Assembly (NCBI RefSeq): GCF_036997615.1
Contig: NZ_JAWLQA010000014.1
Reading direction: 5' to 3' (one strand)
Source: Brachyspira sp949287565
GTDB taxonomy: Bacteria > Spirochaetota > Brachyspiria > Brachyspirales > Brachyspiraceae
DNA: 64,000 nt
A program made the position numbers and the translations under genes. Below are positions 37,556-47,195 of the stretch, piece after piece (the stretch's first letter is position 1; every line of letters begins with the position of its first letter). The notes under the pieces were generated by a model. The model was not told the DNA's origin. It saw only the letters and a list, made by a program, of their open reading frames with translations, and searched no databases.

Positions 37556-38416
37556 ATGTATAATAATGATATAGAAAATTATTTTTATGAGTTTTATAAA
37601 AAGTTGGAGAAAGATTCTGTATTAATAGCATTGGATTTTAATATGTATAATACATCATCAGAGAATTATAAATTATATACTATAGATGGAAGTTATAAAG
37701 TAATAAAAAATGATATAACAAATATTTTATCTGGATATTCATTCAATGATAATTTATTAGTTCATAATGGAAAATTGTATGATAAATCAGAAATAGATGA
37801 TAATAAAGAGTATGTAAATAAATTGATAGATGAAGCATTTGATAAAAGTATATTGTACGGTATACCTTCATATTTTATAGATAATACTAAAAAAGTTAAT
37901 AAGGCTTTATTTTTGGATAGGGACGGTGTTTTAATTGAAGATGTTGGATATATAGGAACTACAGACAGAGTAAAAATAAATTCAGGTTTTATTGATATAG
38001 TTAAACATGCAAATGATAAAGGATATATCACAATAGTAACAACAAATCAGGCAGGAGTATCATACAATTATTATACTAATGAAGATGTGAATAATGTTCA
38101 TAAATACATATACGATGAATATAAAAATAAAGGTGCGATTATAGATGATTTTTATTATTGTCCTTATCATATTAAAGGGCATGTAGAGCCTTATAATATA
38201 ATTTCTATGCTAAGAAAACCTGAATGCGGAATGCATTTGCTTGCCTCAAAGAAATATAATATAGATTTATTTAATTCCTTTATGATAGGCGACAGAGATA
38301 CTGATATTGTGAAAATACCTTATCTTCGTACATTATTAATTGCTACAGATGTTTATGATATAGAAAATAAAGATAATATAGTAAAAATAGATGATATATA
38401 TAATATTATAAAATGA
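37556..38416 (+). CDS. HAD-IIIA phosphatase, GmhB-like, with N-terminal extension
   Basis: The C-terminal two thirds (about residues 118-286) is a HAD phosphatase like D-glycero-D-manno-heptose-1,7-bisphosphate 7-phosphatase: 'ALFLDRDGVLIEDVGYIG' carries the Asp nucleophile pair, 'TTNQAGV' is motif II, 'YCPYHIKG...RKPECGM' matches the GmhB metal or substrate loop, and 'MIGDRDTDI' is motif IV. The first 115 residues are an extra domain without a clear match, opening 'MYNNDIENYFYEFYKKLEKD'. Heptose or a related sugar bisphosphate in surface glycan synthesis is the likely substrate class. The gene stands alone. Confidence 0.78.
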   Translation: MYNNDIENYFYEFYKKLEKDSVLIALDFNMYNTSSENYKLYTIDGSYKVIKNDITNILSGYSFNDNLLVHNGKLYDKSEIDDNKEYVNKLIDEAFDKSILYGIPSYFIDNTKKVNKALFLDRDGVLIEDVGYIGTTDRVKINSGFIDIVKHANDKGYITIVTTNQAGVSYNYYTNEDVNNVHKYIYDEYKNKGAIIDDFYYCPYHIKGHVEPYNIISMLRKPECGMHLLASKKYNIDLFNSFMIGDRDTDIVKIPYLRTLLIATDVYDIENKDNIVKIDDIYNIIK

Positions 38417-38432
38417 ATATTATTTATATAAA

Positions 38433-38490
38433 AATAGACTTATTAAAAACTAATAGTAGATTATGTTAATTAGTTTTTAATAAGTCTATT
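38433..38490. terminator. Bidirectional terminator with a perfect 22-bp stem
   Basis: AATAGACTTATTAAAAACTAAT (38433-38454, ends given only) is perfectly complementary to 38469-38490, with a 14-base loop. It lies between the convergent HAD phosphatase and cheA genes and serves both. Confidence 0.85.
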
Positions 38491-38505
38491 ATATTTTAAG
38501 CAAAT

Positions 38506-40905
38506 TTACTGCTGTATTTCAGGTATTTCATTATTTTTTAGTCTTTCAATGAAGCTTCTCAAATCGTTTTTGCTTCCTTGATTATTATTAACTTTTCCTC
38601 TTTCAATGATTCTCTTAGTACCAAGGCTTACTATTGTTTGTATATCCAAAATAAAGCTTACAGTACCATCACCCAAAACAGTAGCACCAGCCAAACCTTC
38701 TGATTTCGTAATATTATCTTTAAGGGTTTTAATAACTATATCTTGTTCACCTATTAAGTTATTAACAAGTAATGCTACTTTTTTACCTTCAGAAGAAAGT
38801 ATAACAGCATAGTAAGATTTTATATTATTGTATCTCGAAGGAAGTCTGAATAATTCTTTAATACTTAGTACATTGATAACATCATCTCTAACTTTGATAA
38901 CTTCTATTCCTTCCAATTCCTGAATATCTTTAACATCTATTTTTACAGTTTCTAATATACTGTTAATAGGAACTGCATAATATTCTTTTTCAGCATCAAC
39001 TATAAGAGCCTGAATAATAGCAACAGTAAGAGGAATTCTTAGGAAGAAAGTAGAACCTTTTCCCCATTCTGTTTCTATACTTACAGTACCATTTATTTTC
39101 TCCAAACTTTTCTTAACAACGTCCATACCAACACCTCTTCCAGATACATTGGTAATTTTAGCAGCAGTAGAGAAACCAGGAGCAAATATATATTCAAGCA
39201 TTTGTCTTTCTGAGAGTTTAGCATCAGCAGATACAAGTCCTTTTTTAACGGCACTTTCAAATATTTTTTGAGGTATCATTCCTTTACCATCATCTGATAT
39301 TTTTATGATTATCAAGTTACCCTCATGCGAAGCACTCAAAACAACTGTACCTGTTCTAGGCTTTCCAGCTTTTTCTCTATCTTCAGGAAGTTCTATACCA
39401 TGGTCCATAGCATTTCTTATGATGTGAACTAATGGGTCAACTAAAACTTCAATAACGGATTTATCTAATTCAGTTTCCTCTCCATACATTTCCAATTTTA
39501 CTTCTTTACCTAAATCTCTTGATAAATCTCTTATAAGACGAGGGAATCTGTTGAAAGTTTGAGCTATAGGAAGCATCCTAATTTTCATTACAGTTTCCTG
39601 AAGTTCATTTGTTACCCTTGTAAGAAGCTGATAAGAGTTTCTAAATCTGTCTAAAGTATTTTTAAACTCTTCTTCCATTTTTACAAATTCGTTTAATTTA
39701 TTATTGAATCCGTCAATATATGTATTTCTAATTTCTTTAGCTTCTTTTTTCTGTAAATGCTCTTCAAATTTTCTAAGTATCTGAACAATACTATCTCTAT
39801 AATATCTTTTTACCTCATTTATACCGGTACCTATAATTTTTTGATATGAAGTAAGATCATCGTCATACTGTACATAAGAACTTTTATTTGTTACAAGCTC
39901 TCCAACTTGGTTCATCATAGCATCAATTCTATCACTTTCTACCCTTAAGAATGAGCTTTGTCTTTCTACTTTATGATCTTTACCGCCTTTACCAGCATCA
40001 GGTTTTTTAGCAGCATTTGAAGGAGCAGAAGCTTCTTTTGCTTTTTGTGCTTCTTCTTTCTGTTTTTTCTCTTGAAGGAATTTTTCATATTCTTCAAGTA
40101 TTATTTCTTCTATTGATATTTCTTTAGTAACATCAGGTAAAGTAATAGCATCTATTATAGTTTGATCTTCTTTAATAGCTGCTAGTATATAAGTTACATG
40201 TTCATAGAACTCATCACCTTCCAAAGCTTCAAGAGGAGGTATACTTCCCATTATTTCGCCTACATCTTTTAATGCAACGAATACTTGAACCCCGCCTACA
40301 GTTCTCATAGGGCTTTCAGGATCGAAACTTACATGTACTAATTTTGTTTTAACATTTTCTTCTACATTATCCCTTATTATTCCTAATAAATCACTGTCAT
40401 TTGGAAGAAGTTCATATTTATTTATCTTTTTTTCAGCTTCAGGAGCGGCAGGAGCATTTCCAGATGGAGCAGCTGCAGCAGGAGCATCTCCAGAAGATGG
40501 AGCAGGACCTTGTCCTAATTTCATATTTTTGAAATCTTCTAATTTTTTTATTTCAGCTTCTATATCTCCGGAATACTCACTTTCCTCGCTTGCAGTATTA
40601 ATAAGGTCTTTTAATATATCTATACCTTTTAAAAGTACATCTATAGTAGCATCATCTACTTCTATTTTATTATTTCTTATTAAATCTAATAAGTCTTCAA
40701 ATCTGTGGGCGTATTTTTGTGTTTCAACTAGTTCTACAGCACCGGCACTTCCTTTTAAAGTATGAACGGCCCTAAATATTTCCTGTATTGCATCAACATT
40801 GTTTCTTTCATTATCCAAAATAAGAATATTTTGTTCAAGTCTATCCAGCATTTCAAATGCTTCTTCAAAGAAATCTTTAAGCAGACTTTTTATATAATCA
40901 TCCAT
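38506..40905 (-). CDS. cheA: Chemotaxis histidine kinase CheA
   Basis: The 799-residue kinase passes signals from chemoreceptors to CheY. The P1 phosphotransfer domain has His48 in 'FRAVHTLKGSAGAVE'. A long Ala/Pro-rich linker (about 135-160), the P2 region (about 185-275) and a second charged linker follow. P3 has 'DAMMNQVGELV'. The kinase core has the N box 'HIIRNAMDHGIELPEDREKAG' (in part), G1 'ISDDGKGM' and G2 'GRGVGMDVVK'. P5, the CheW-like domain, ends the protein. Its length exceeds the E. coli protein because of the linkers. It stands alone here, with no cheW or cheY beside it. The start is at an ATG well placed for P1. Confidence 0.95.
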   Translation of the reverse strand: MDDYIKSLLKDFFEEAFEMLDRLEQNILILDNERNNVDAIQEIFRAVHTLKGSAGAVELVETQKYAHRFEDLLDLIRNNKIEVDDATIDVLLKGIDILKDLINTASEESEYSGDIEAEIKKLEDFKNMKLGQGPAPSSGDAPAAAAPSGNAPAAPEAEKKINKYELLPNDSDLLGIIRDNVEENVKTKLVHVSFDPESPMRTVGGVQVFVALKDVGEIMGSIPPLEALEGDEFYEHVTYILAAIKEDQTIIDAITLPDVTKEISIEEIILEEYEKFLQEKKQKEEAQKAKEASAPSNAAKKPDAGKGGKDHKVERQSSFLRVESDRIDAMMNQVGELVTNKSSYVQYDDDLTSYQKIIGTGINEVKRYYRDSIVQILRKFEEHLQKKEAKEIRNTYIDGFNNKLNEFVKMEEEFKNTLDRFRNSYQLLTRVTNELQETVMKIRMLPIAQTFNRFPRLIRDLSRDLGKEVKLEMYGEETELDKSVIEVLVDPLVHIIRNAMDHGIELPEDREKAGKPRTGTVVLSASHEGNLIIIKISDDGKGMIPQKIFESAVKKGLVSADAKLSERQMLEYIFAPGFSTAAKITNVSGRGVGMDVVKKSLEKINGTVSIETEWGKGSTFFLRIPLTVAIIQALIVDAEKEYYAVPINSILETVKIDVKDIQELEGIEVIKVRDDVINVLSIKELFRLPSRYNNIKSYYAVILSSEGKKVALLVNNLIGEQDIVIKTLKDNITKSEGLAGATVLGDGTVSFILDIQTIVSLGTKRIIERGKVNNNQGSKNDLRSFIERLKNNEIPEIQQ

Positions 40906-40985
40906 TTACACGCCCCATAAAATTGAAAATCTTATTATATATTATCGTAAAAACCTAAAAATATCTATAGCAAATAATATTTTGC

Positions 40986-41013
40986 TTGAAAATATACTAT
41001 TTTATTATATGAT
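40986..41013 (+). promoter_or_regulatory. Probable promoter of the UDP-glucose dehydrogenase gene
   Basis: TTGAAA (40986-40991), 16-base spacer, TATGAT (41008-41013), 47 bp before the ATG at 41060. Confidence 0.45.
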
Positions 41014-41059
41014 AAAAACAGTTAAATGTCTACTTTTTTATTTTAAAGGAGTTTTTATA

Positions 41060-42367
41060 ATGAAAATATGTATAATAGGCACAGGTTATGTAGGACTTAT
41101 TACAGGAGCTTGTTTGGCAGAAATGGGTAATTATGTTATATGTGTTGATAATGATGAAGAAAAATTAAAAAAACTTAAAAATGGTATTACTCCATTATAT
41201 GAACCAGGTTTGGAAGAACTTATCATCTCTAATGTTTCTGAAGGAAGATTAGAATTTACAGATGATTTGCCATATGCTGTAAAAGAGTCTATAGCATGCT
41301 TTATTGCTGTTGGAACACCTTCTGGAGATGATGGAAGCTGTGATTTGAGTTTTGTACTTTCAGTAGCTAATGACATTGGAAAGTCTATGAATGGATATAA
41401 GGTTATAGTAGATAAATCAACTGTACCTGTTGGAACTCATAAATTAGTGGAAGATGAAATAAAAAAACATTATAGTGGTGAATTTGATGTAGTTTCAAAT
41501 CCTGAGTTTTTAAAACAAGGTGCTGCTGTTGATGATTTTTTAAAGCCTGACAGAGTAGTTATAGGCTCCAACTCTGAAAAAGCTATAGATATAATGAGAG
41601 ATATTTATAATCCTTTTACTAGAACAGGAAATCCTATAATAATAATGGATGTACGTTCTGCAGAAATGACTAAATATGCTGCTAATGCTTTTCTTGCTAC
41701 TAAAATATCTTTTGCTAATGAAATTGCTAATATATGTGAGAAAGTAGGTGCTAATGCTGATTTAGTAAGGATCGGTATGTCTAGTGATAAAAGAATAGGA
41801 AATCAATTTTTATTCCATGGTTTAGGATATGGCGGAAGTTGTTTTCCAAAGGATGTACAAGCTTTAATAAAAACTGCTTCCGATTATGGTATAGATTCTG
41901 ATTTGCTTAAAGCTACTCATCAAGTTAATGTTAATCAGAGAAAAATTTTTGTTAATAAGATTTTAAAATATTATAATAATGATATAAAAAATAAAACATT
42001 TGCATTATGGGGATTGGCATTCAAGCCTAGGACTAATGATATGAGAGAAGCTCCTGCCATCACTATAATAAATATGCTTTTAGAGGGTGGTGCTAAAATT
42101 AGGGCTTATGATCCTAAGGCTTTTGATAATGCCAAGTATATATTTGGTGATAAAATATATTATGCTGAAAACTCTTATGATGCTCTGAAAAATGCTGATT
42201 CTTTGATTTTAGTTACAGAATGGAATGAGTTTAGAAGACCTAGTTTTGATAAGATAAAAGAGCTATTAAAAGAGCCTGTTATATTTGATGGAAGAAATCA
42301 ATATGACAAGAAAAGAATGAAAGAAAGAGGTATTAAATACTTTTCATTGGGTGTAGCTGATAATTAA
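41060..42367 (+). CDS. ugd: UDP-glucose 6-dehydrogenase
   Basis: This 435-residue enzyme makes UDP-glucuronate from UDP-glucose using two NAD. The Rossmann motif is at the very start: 'IGTGYVGLITGACLAEMG'. 'DKSTVPVGT' and 'NPEFLKQGAAVDDFLKPDRV' form the substrate lid, and the catalytic cysteine sits in 'GYGGSCFPKDVQAL'. The C-terminal 'LWGLAFKPRTNDMREAPA' is also typical. I place the start at 41060, where AAAGGAG precedes the ATG and the glycine motif follows; an upstream in-frame TTG would add 26 unsupported residues. It feeds capsule or glycolipid synthesis. The next gene begins 3 bp after its stop. Confidence 0.93.
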   Translation: MKICIIGTGYVGLITGACLAEMGNYVICVDNDEEKLKKLKNGITPLYEPGLEELIISNVSEGRLEFTDDLPYAVKESIACFIAVGTPSGDDGSCDLSFVLSVANDIGKSMNGYKVIVDKSTVPVGTHKLVEDEIKKHYSGEFDVVSNPEFLKQGAAVDDFLKPDRVVIGSNSEKAIDIMRDIYNPFTRTGNPIIIMDVRSAEMTKYAANAFLATKISFANEIANICEKVGANADLVRIGMSSDKRIGNQFLFHGLGYGGSCFPKDVQALIKTASDYGIDSDLLKATHQVNVNQRKIFVNKILKYYNNDIKNKTFALWGLAFKPRTNDMREAPAITIINMLLEGGAKIRAYDPKAFDNAKYIFGDKIYYAENSYDALKNADSLILVTEWNEFRRPSFDKIKELLKEPVIFDGRNQYDKKRMKERGIKYFSLGVADN

Positions 42368-42370
42368 TAT

Positions 42371-42889
42371 ATGATATATTTTACTTCTGATACTCATTTT
42401 TTTTATATGCCAGCAAGCAGAAAAAAGTTATTTAATGATTATAAAGCTATGCATGATTGTTTAATAAATAATTGGAATGACAAAATAACTAAAGAAGATG
42501 ATGTGTATATAGTTGGTGATTTTTCTCATGATAAAGGATATTTGAAAACTGCTGAATTATTAAAATCATTGAATGGAAATAAATACCTTATAAAAGGTAA
42601 TAATGATAAATTTTTAGATAATGATAAATTTGATAGTAAACTATTTAAATTTGTCAAAGATTATTATGTTTTGGATATAAAAGAGTATAGTAATACAATA
42701 AAAAAAATAGTCTTATTTCATTATCCTATATTGGAATGGGAAGGCTATTATAATAATACTATGCTTATACATGGACACTGGCATAAAGATAAAAAATATC
42801 ATAATTTAGCATTTAATGCAGCATGTGATATTCATAATTTTAGCCCATTGTCTATTAATGAAATATTAGAAATGGTGCTAAATGAATAA
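42371..42889 (+). CDS. Calcineurin-like metallophosphoesterase
   Basis: The 172-residue protein shows the dinuclear metal motifs in order: 'SDTHF' (D7-x-H9), 'IVGDFSHDKG', 'IKGNNDKF', 'LFHYPI' and 'IHGHWH'. It belongs to a small phosphoesterase group of unknown physiological substrate. It begins 3 bp after the dehydrogenase and its last eight bases overlap the start of the next gene, so all three are likely one transcript. Confidence 0.85.
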   Translation: MIYFTSDTHFFYMPASRKKLFNDYKAMHDCLINNWNDKITKEDDVYIVGDFSHDKGYLKTAELLKSLNGNKYLIKGNNDKFLDNDKFDSKLFKFVKDYYVLDIKEYSNTIKKIVLFHYPILEWEGYYNNTMLIHGHWHKDKKYHNLAFNAACDIHNFSPLSINEILEMVLNE

Positions 42890-44057
42890 TTATAAAGATA
42901 TACTATTAAATAGACTTCATACCACTATTAATCATAAAAATGAAATAGAAAATGACTGCATCAAATTTTTGAGTTATGATATTACTATAGAGCCTAAAAT
43001 AGTGCAGATCGAAAAGAAAAAAAGTATATTATGCACAGTATATTTCTATGTTAAAGCGCCGCTTTTTGATAATGTTTTTTTTGAATCTTCATCAAGTATA
43101 GCTTCAGATGAATATAAGGCTATAGAACTTTCATCTGATAATTTTGTATATTGTGCTTTGCATGGCATATTGGATTTTCTTTCAGGAATACATCATCATG
43201 AAATAGAAACCTCAATATTAGGAAATAAAAAAGTTTTCACTGTATGTGAAAGTCCTATACTAGGTATTGGGAATATAGAAAATAGTATAAACGATAAAGA
43301 AGATTTTTATAATGATTATATAGGTTTTGATGAAAAAAACGGATATTCTAGTTTTTTATGGAATTCTATATATAAAGAAGTTCCTTTCATACTTGCTAAT
43401 AATAGAGTAAGTTTTATAAAGACTTATGCGGCTAAAATGCCTAATGATGATATTATAGTAGAATGCACTATAAATAATATTCAAAATAAAACATTAGAAA
43501 ACTGCGTTCAAAATGAAATTATTAAATGGGATAATAATGGAGAGTTCTTTTCTATAAAGCAATTTTTCTTTATACTGCAGTCGGACAGTACTTATATTAA
43601 ATATCCTTATACAAAAGAAGAAGTTGAGTATTTTGTTATGGAGTATGTACTTGAGTTTGAGAAATGCGATTTTAATTATGATGATTTTATCAAGAATATA
43701 AAAAATGTGATATCTGATAATAGTATAAGAGAAGAAATGATGAATTTTATTCCTGAAATATGTGCAGAATATGCTTTTAAAGATGCTGTTTTTAATGATA
43801 GGGTAGATGTTTATATAGAAAATAATCATTATAATATATTGAAAACACAATTTACAAGCTATAAATATATAGAAGATTCTCTGATAGATGGTTTTTCAAA
43901 TAAGATTTTTAAAAAAGAAACTTTTAATGAATTAGTTCATATCAGTAATTCTTATCATATAATATATGAGGCTATGCAAAACGATAATAATATAAAAATG
44001 AATGATATATTTGTTTCTATTGCTTTTAATTTCTCTAATGAATATAAATTTATATAA
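42882..44057 (+). CDS. Hypothetical cytoplasmic protein
   Basis: I do not recognise this 391-residue soluble protein. Its start overlaps the preceding gene by eight bases (AATGAATAA), so it is translationally coupled to the phosphoesterase. Distinct stretches are 'YCALHGILDFLSGIHHHEIE' near residue 89-108 and 'CESPILGIGNIENS'. It lacks signal or membrane segments and is rich in Asn, Ile, Asp and Glu. It might be a member of a large DUF with immunity or Imm-like character, but that is a guess. Confidence 0.65.
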   Translation: MNNYKDILLNRLHTTINHKNEIENDCIKFLSYDITIEPKIVQIEKKKSILCTVYFYVKAPLFDNVFFESSSSIASDEYKAIELSSDNFVYCALHGILDFLSGIHHHEIETSILGNKKVFTVCESPILGIGNIENSINDKEDFYNDYIGFDEKNGYSSFLWNSIYKEVPFILANNRVSFIKTYAAKMPNDDIIVECTINNIQNKTLENCVQNEIIKWDNNGEFFSIKQFFFILQSDSTYIKYPYTKEEVEYFVMEYVLEFEKCDFNYDDFIKNIKNVISDNSIREEMMNFIPEICAEYAFKDAVFNDRVDVYIENNHYNILKTQFTSYKYIEDSLIDGFSNKIFKKETFNELVHISNSYHIIYEAMQNDNNIKMNDIFVSIAFNFSNEYKFI

Positions 44058-44060
44058 TCA

Positions 44061-46061
44061 TTATAATATATTATCTATATTATTTTTTATTGAATTATTT
44101 ATAGAATTTATGCTGTCGAAACAATTTTCTAATCTATAAAATATATATGAATCTGTTTTTATAATATTTCTCTTTTTTTCTTCACTGTTATAATCATTAA
44201 TTTCATTTTTGAATAATTTAGCAGTGTTTTCTAATGTGTTTGATATGTTTTCTATGAAAATTAATATATTTTGTTTATCTTCCGGTCTATTATATTTCTT
44301 CATAAGATGTATTAATTGTTCTGCTTCAACTATAAATTTTCTATTACTTTCTATTAATGAGTCTGTTATAGGAGTACCTTTATATCTTGTTTGATTTTTT
44401 TCATGTACGATGATGTTGTTTTTTATCATGTATGCTTTTAATAGTATTTCATACAGATACTGAGATGTAGTTTCATTATTTATAGCTTTTCTCATTTGAT
44501 TTATTATTATAGTATCTATTTCTATAAGTTCGCTTATTTTATCAACCATACCTTTATGACTTTCAGTTCTTATGATAAAATGGTCAAATACCCAAACAAT
44601 GGAAAGTGCCATTATTATAAACCCAACTCTTGATGAAGCTGACATTAATTTCGGCATATATGGAAATGAAGATATTAATGCAGAAATTGTTCCGTATATC
44701 TTTTTTAAAAAGTCATTAATAGAAGCAAGAGATAATATAAAGCATACTCCTATGGCAGGAATAATCATATCATAAGGTATATACCTGAAGAAAACCGAAA
44801 ATATAAATACTCCTATAAAATTACCTAAAACATTTATTTTTAAATTATGTTTTTGTTCTTCATAAAATGGATACAGCATTATATAAGAAAGAATAGGAAG
44901 CCAGTAACCTCTTATTGCTATTTCATCAGGTAGAAAATATCTTATAGTAAATGATATACACATTATGATTCCCATTTTTAGAGAGAATCTGAAATGGCAT
45001 TTATTTATATTAAATTCTTTCTTCAATCTTATGAATTTTAAATTGAATAATCTTGTTATTTCAAATTCATCTTTTTTATTTTCAAACATATTAGATAATA
45101 TATTTTTTAATTTCGATATGGTATATATCCATTCATAATTACTTTTATCATTGCTTAAAGAATAATTATCATTGAAATAATTTATAGCACTCATTACACT
45201 ATTATATTCTTTTTCATGTTTTGATATATCTTTTTTTAGCAAATTGGATATTCTATCTAAAATTTTTGAAAGCATCATAAAATATTCTGAATCTTTATCT
45301 GTAAAATTAATAATATTTTGATGTTCTTTGTCTATTAAAATATTTATTTCTTCCAAAAATAAAACAAGCTGAAAGTGATTAATATTTCTATTATTCATAG
45401 TATTATGTCTTTTTAATGTGTCTACATATATTGCAGTAGTATATCCATTTATAATAGGAAAAAAATCATCTTTTTTATTTAATGAACATGTTTTATTATA
45501 TAATGATGATATTTTTTTATTTATAGCCTCTATTCCTTTACAAGCCAAATTATTAGATAATTTATGTCTAGTTAAAAATCTATTTAATACTAAGAATATA
45601 AATATTATGAGTAAAGCAGTTAATATAGCTTCCATTCTCAAATGTATATCCGATATAGGTATGTTGTATGCCTGTAAAAGAACATAAGCAAAGCCGTATA
45701 TGAAATAATTTCTGGGTACAAAATCATCTGAAAGCAGATATACTATAGAAAAAGGAACTATAAAGTTAAGAGTTATAGTAAAGAATAAATTTTGTTCTGC
45801 TATTGTTGCTAAAAATCCTAATAAAAGTATTCTAAAAGCTACAGCAGGAAAACTTTCTATAGTAAAACTTTGACGCATTAAAGCACATATAAATATAGAA
45901 ATCACACCTATAGTGGCATTTTCTCTTCCAAATAGCCTAGTAGATAATACCATTATAAAAAGCCCTACCAATACGCTAGGCAGAAAATCTATGGCTCTTT
46001 TTATGAATGCAATTAATATTTCTTTTTGCTTTTGATAAAAAACTTTATTTGTAAAAAACAT
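44061..46061 (-). CDS. FUSC-family membrane protein (YccS/aromatic acid exporter-like)
   Basis: The 666-residue protein has two membrane blocks, around residues 15-165 and 365-480, each followed by a soluble helical domain, the two-repeat plan of FUSC/YccS/AaeB-type proteins. 'DFLPSVLVGLFIMVLSTRLFG' opens the first block, and 'IAIRGYWLPILSYIMLYPF' with 'NVLGNFIGVFIFSVFF' marks the second. Family members are thought to be efflux pumps for aromatic acids or related compounds. It is convergent with the preceding gene, only 3 bp from its stop, and diverges from the GNAT-like gene at 46206. Confidence 0.78.
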   Translation of the reverse strand: MFFTNKVFYQKQKEILIAFIKRAIDFLPSVLVGLFIMVLSTRLFGRENATIGVISIFICALMRQSFTIESFPAVAFRILLLGFLATIAEQNLFFTITLNFIVPFSIVYLLSDDFVPRNYFIYGFAYVLLQAYNIPISDIHLRMEAILTALLIIFIFLVLNRFLTRHKLSNNLACKGIEAINKKISSLYNKTCSLNKKDDFFPIINGYTTAIYVDTLKRHNTMNNRNINHFQLVLFLEEINILIDKEHQNIINFTDKDSEYFMMLSKILDRISNLLKKDISKHEKEYNSVMSAINYFNDNYSLSNDKSNYEWIYTISKLKNILSNMFENKKDEFEITRLFNLKFIRLKKEFNINKCHFRFSLKMGIIMCISFTIRYFLPDEIAIRGYWLPILSYIMLYPFYEEQKHNLKINVLGNFIGVFIFSVFFRYIPYDMIIPAIGVCFILSLASINDFLKKIYGTISALISSFPYMPKLMSASSRVGFIIMALSIVWVFDHFIIRTESHKGMVDKISELIEIDTIIINQMRKAINNETTSQYLYEILLKAYMIKNNIIVHEKNQTRYKGTPITDSLIESNRKFIVEAEQLIHLMKKYNRPEDKQNILIFIENISNTLENTAKLFKNEINDYNSEEKKRNIIKTDSYIFYRLENCFDSINSINNSIKNNIDNIL

Positions 46062-46205
46062 TGGAATTAATTTATATTTTTTCTTATATTATATAGTATA
46101 GACTATATTACAAATAAAAAATAGTCAATAAAGAATTATATAATTTTTTATTATTGCCGATATTAATAATGAGATATCATATCTTTATTTTAAGGGGATT
46201 ATACT

Positions 46206-46706
46206 ATGCCGCCAGTAATCATAGAACATGAAGAATATCCTTCTGTAGTTGTTATTGAATATAACAGCATATACAGAAATGAATTACAAAATTTTATACA
46301 TAATATAAAAATTAAAGATAATAAAGAAGAAGTTTTTGTTGAACCTTATTTTAATAAAATTCTTCACACCAATAATACAAATATAGGACTTTTAACTATA
46401 GATGGAAGAATCAATGGATATTATTATATAAATAAAGATTGTGTACTTAAATATATATATATGAATTATCCATATAGAAGAAATGGTTTTGCCAAGCTGC
46501 TTTTAACTCATGCTATCAAAGCTAATCCTAATATACAATTTGAGAAGAATGCTAATCAGGCTTATACTAGACTTATAAGTTCTCCTATATTTGAAGATGT
46601 ACTTAAAGGCAACTCTTTAGGAGCATTCGATAATTCTGGATCAATGGATACATTTGAAGATCTTAGCGGCGGCGGAAGTAAAGAAGGGGAGCTTACTTTA
46701 TTTTAA
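46206..46706 (+). CDS. GNAT-like acetyltransferase domain protein
   Basis: The 166-residue protein has a weak GNAT core: 'GRINGYYYINKDCVLKYIYM' followed by 'NYPYRRNGFAKLLLTHAIKA', where 'RRNGFAKLLL' corresponds to the acetyl-CoA pyrophosphate loop. The N-terminal region 'IIEHEEYPSVVVIEYNSIY' and a Gly/Ser-rich tail ('SGGGSKEGELTLF') are unusual. AAGGGG lies before the ATG. Its 3' end overlaps the probable start of the META-like lipoprotein gene. Confidence 0.65.
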   Translation: MPPVIIEHEEYPSVVVIEYNSIYRNELQNFIHNIKIKDNKEEVFVEPYFNKILHTNNTNIGLLTIDGRINGYYYINKDCVLKYIYMNYPYRRNGFAKLLLTHAIKANPNIQFEKNANQAYTRLISSPIFEDVLKGNSLGAFDNSGSMDTFEDLSGGGSKEGELTLF

Positions 46707-47122
46707 CTTTAAAAAGATTTTTATATATAAATACGATACTAATCATATTCCTTATTGTATCATGTGCGCATAATGCAGTTTCAATAGCAGAAGAACCTGT
46801 AATTGAAGAAAAGATTAAAGTTTATCGTCTTATAAGTATGCATACTGCTATGAATATCACTATTAGTATAGATGATAATAAGATATATGGTAAATCTGCT
46901 ATAAATGATTATTGGGCTAATTGTAAAATTGAGGGAGAAGGCATATCAATAGATATGATAAAAACCACAAGAAAAACTGATAATGCTGAAAAAAGAAGGG
47001 CAGAGGGTGATTATTTATCAATACTTCAAACAGCATATTCAATAAAAATAGAGGGAAACAGACTTATAATATATACTAGGTTTATAGATGAACCTCTTAT
47101 CTATGAAGAAATAGAAGATTAA
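46700..47122 (+). CDS. META/HslJ-like lipoprotein with apparent ATT start
   Basis: From 46700 to the stop the frame is open and reads a lipoprotein signal, 'LTLKRFLYINTILIIFLIVSC', with a lipobox Cys22 counting the initiator, then a linker and the domain 'NITISIDDNKIYGKSAINDY...IKTTRKTDN...YLSILQTAYSIKIEGNRLIIYTR', the pattern of META/HslJ proteins. The first ATG (46838) would cut off the signal. No ATG, GTG or TTG is available upstream in frame after the previous stop, but an ATT at 46700 has the strong site AAGGGGAG eight bases before it. It overlaps the preceding gene by seven bases. The start codon call is an inference. Confidence 0.6.
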   Translation: MLTLKRFLYINTILIIFLIVSCAHNAVSIAEEPVIEEKIKVYRLISMHTAMNITISIDDNKIYGKSAINDYWANCKIEGEGISIDMIKTTRKTDNAEKRRAEGDYLSILQTAYSIKIEGNRLIIYTRFIDEPLIYEEIED

Positions 47123-47149
47123 ATATAAGATTAAAGAAATGAAAAAATA

Positions 47150-47182
47150 AAGGCTGTACTTAAATAAGTACAGCCTTTTGTT
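47150..47182. terminator. Terminator between convergent META and small TM genes
   Basis: AAGGCTGTACTT (47150-47161) pairs with AAGTACAGCCTT (47166-47177), a perfect 12-bp stem with a four-base loop and T-run on the plus strand. It lies between the convergent genes ending at 47122 and 47196. Confidence 0.85.
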
Positions 47183-47195
47183 ATATTGCCTATTG

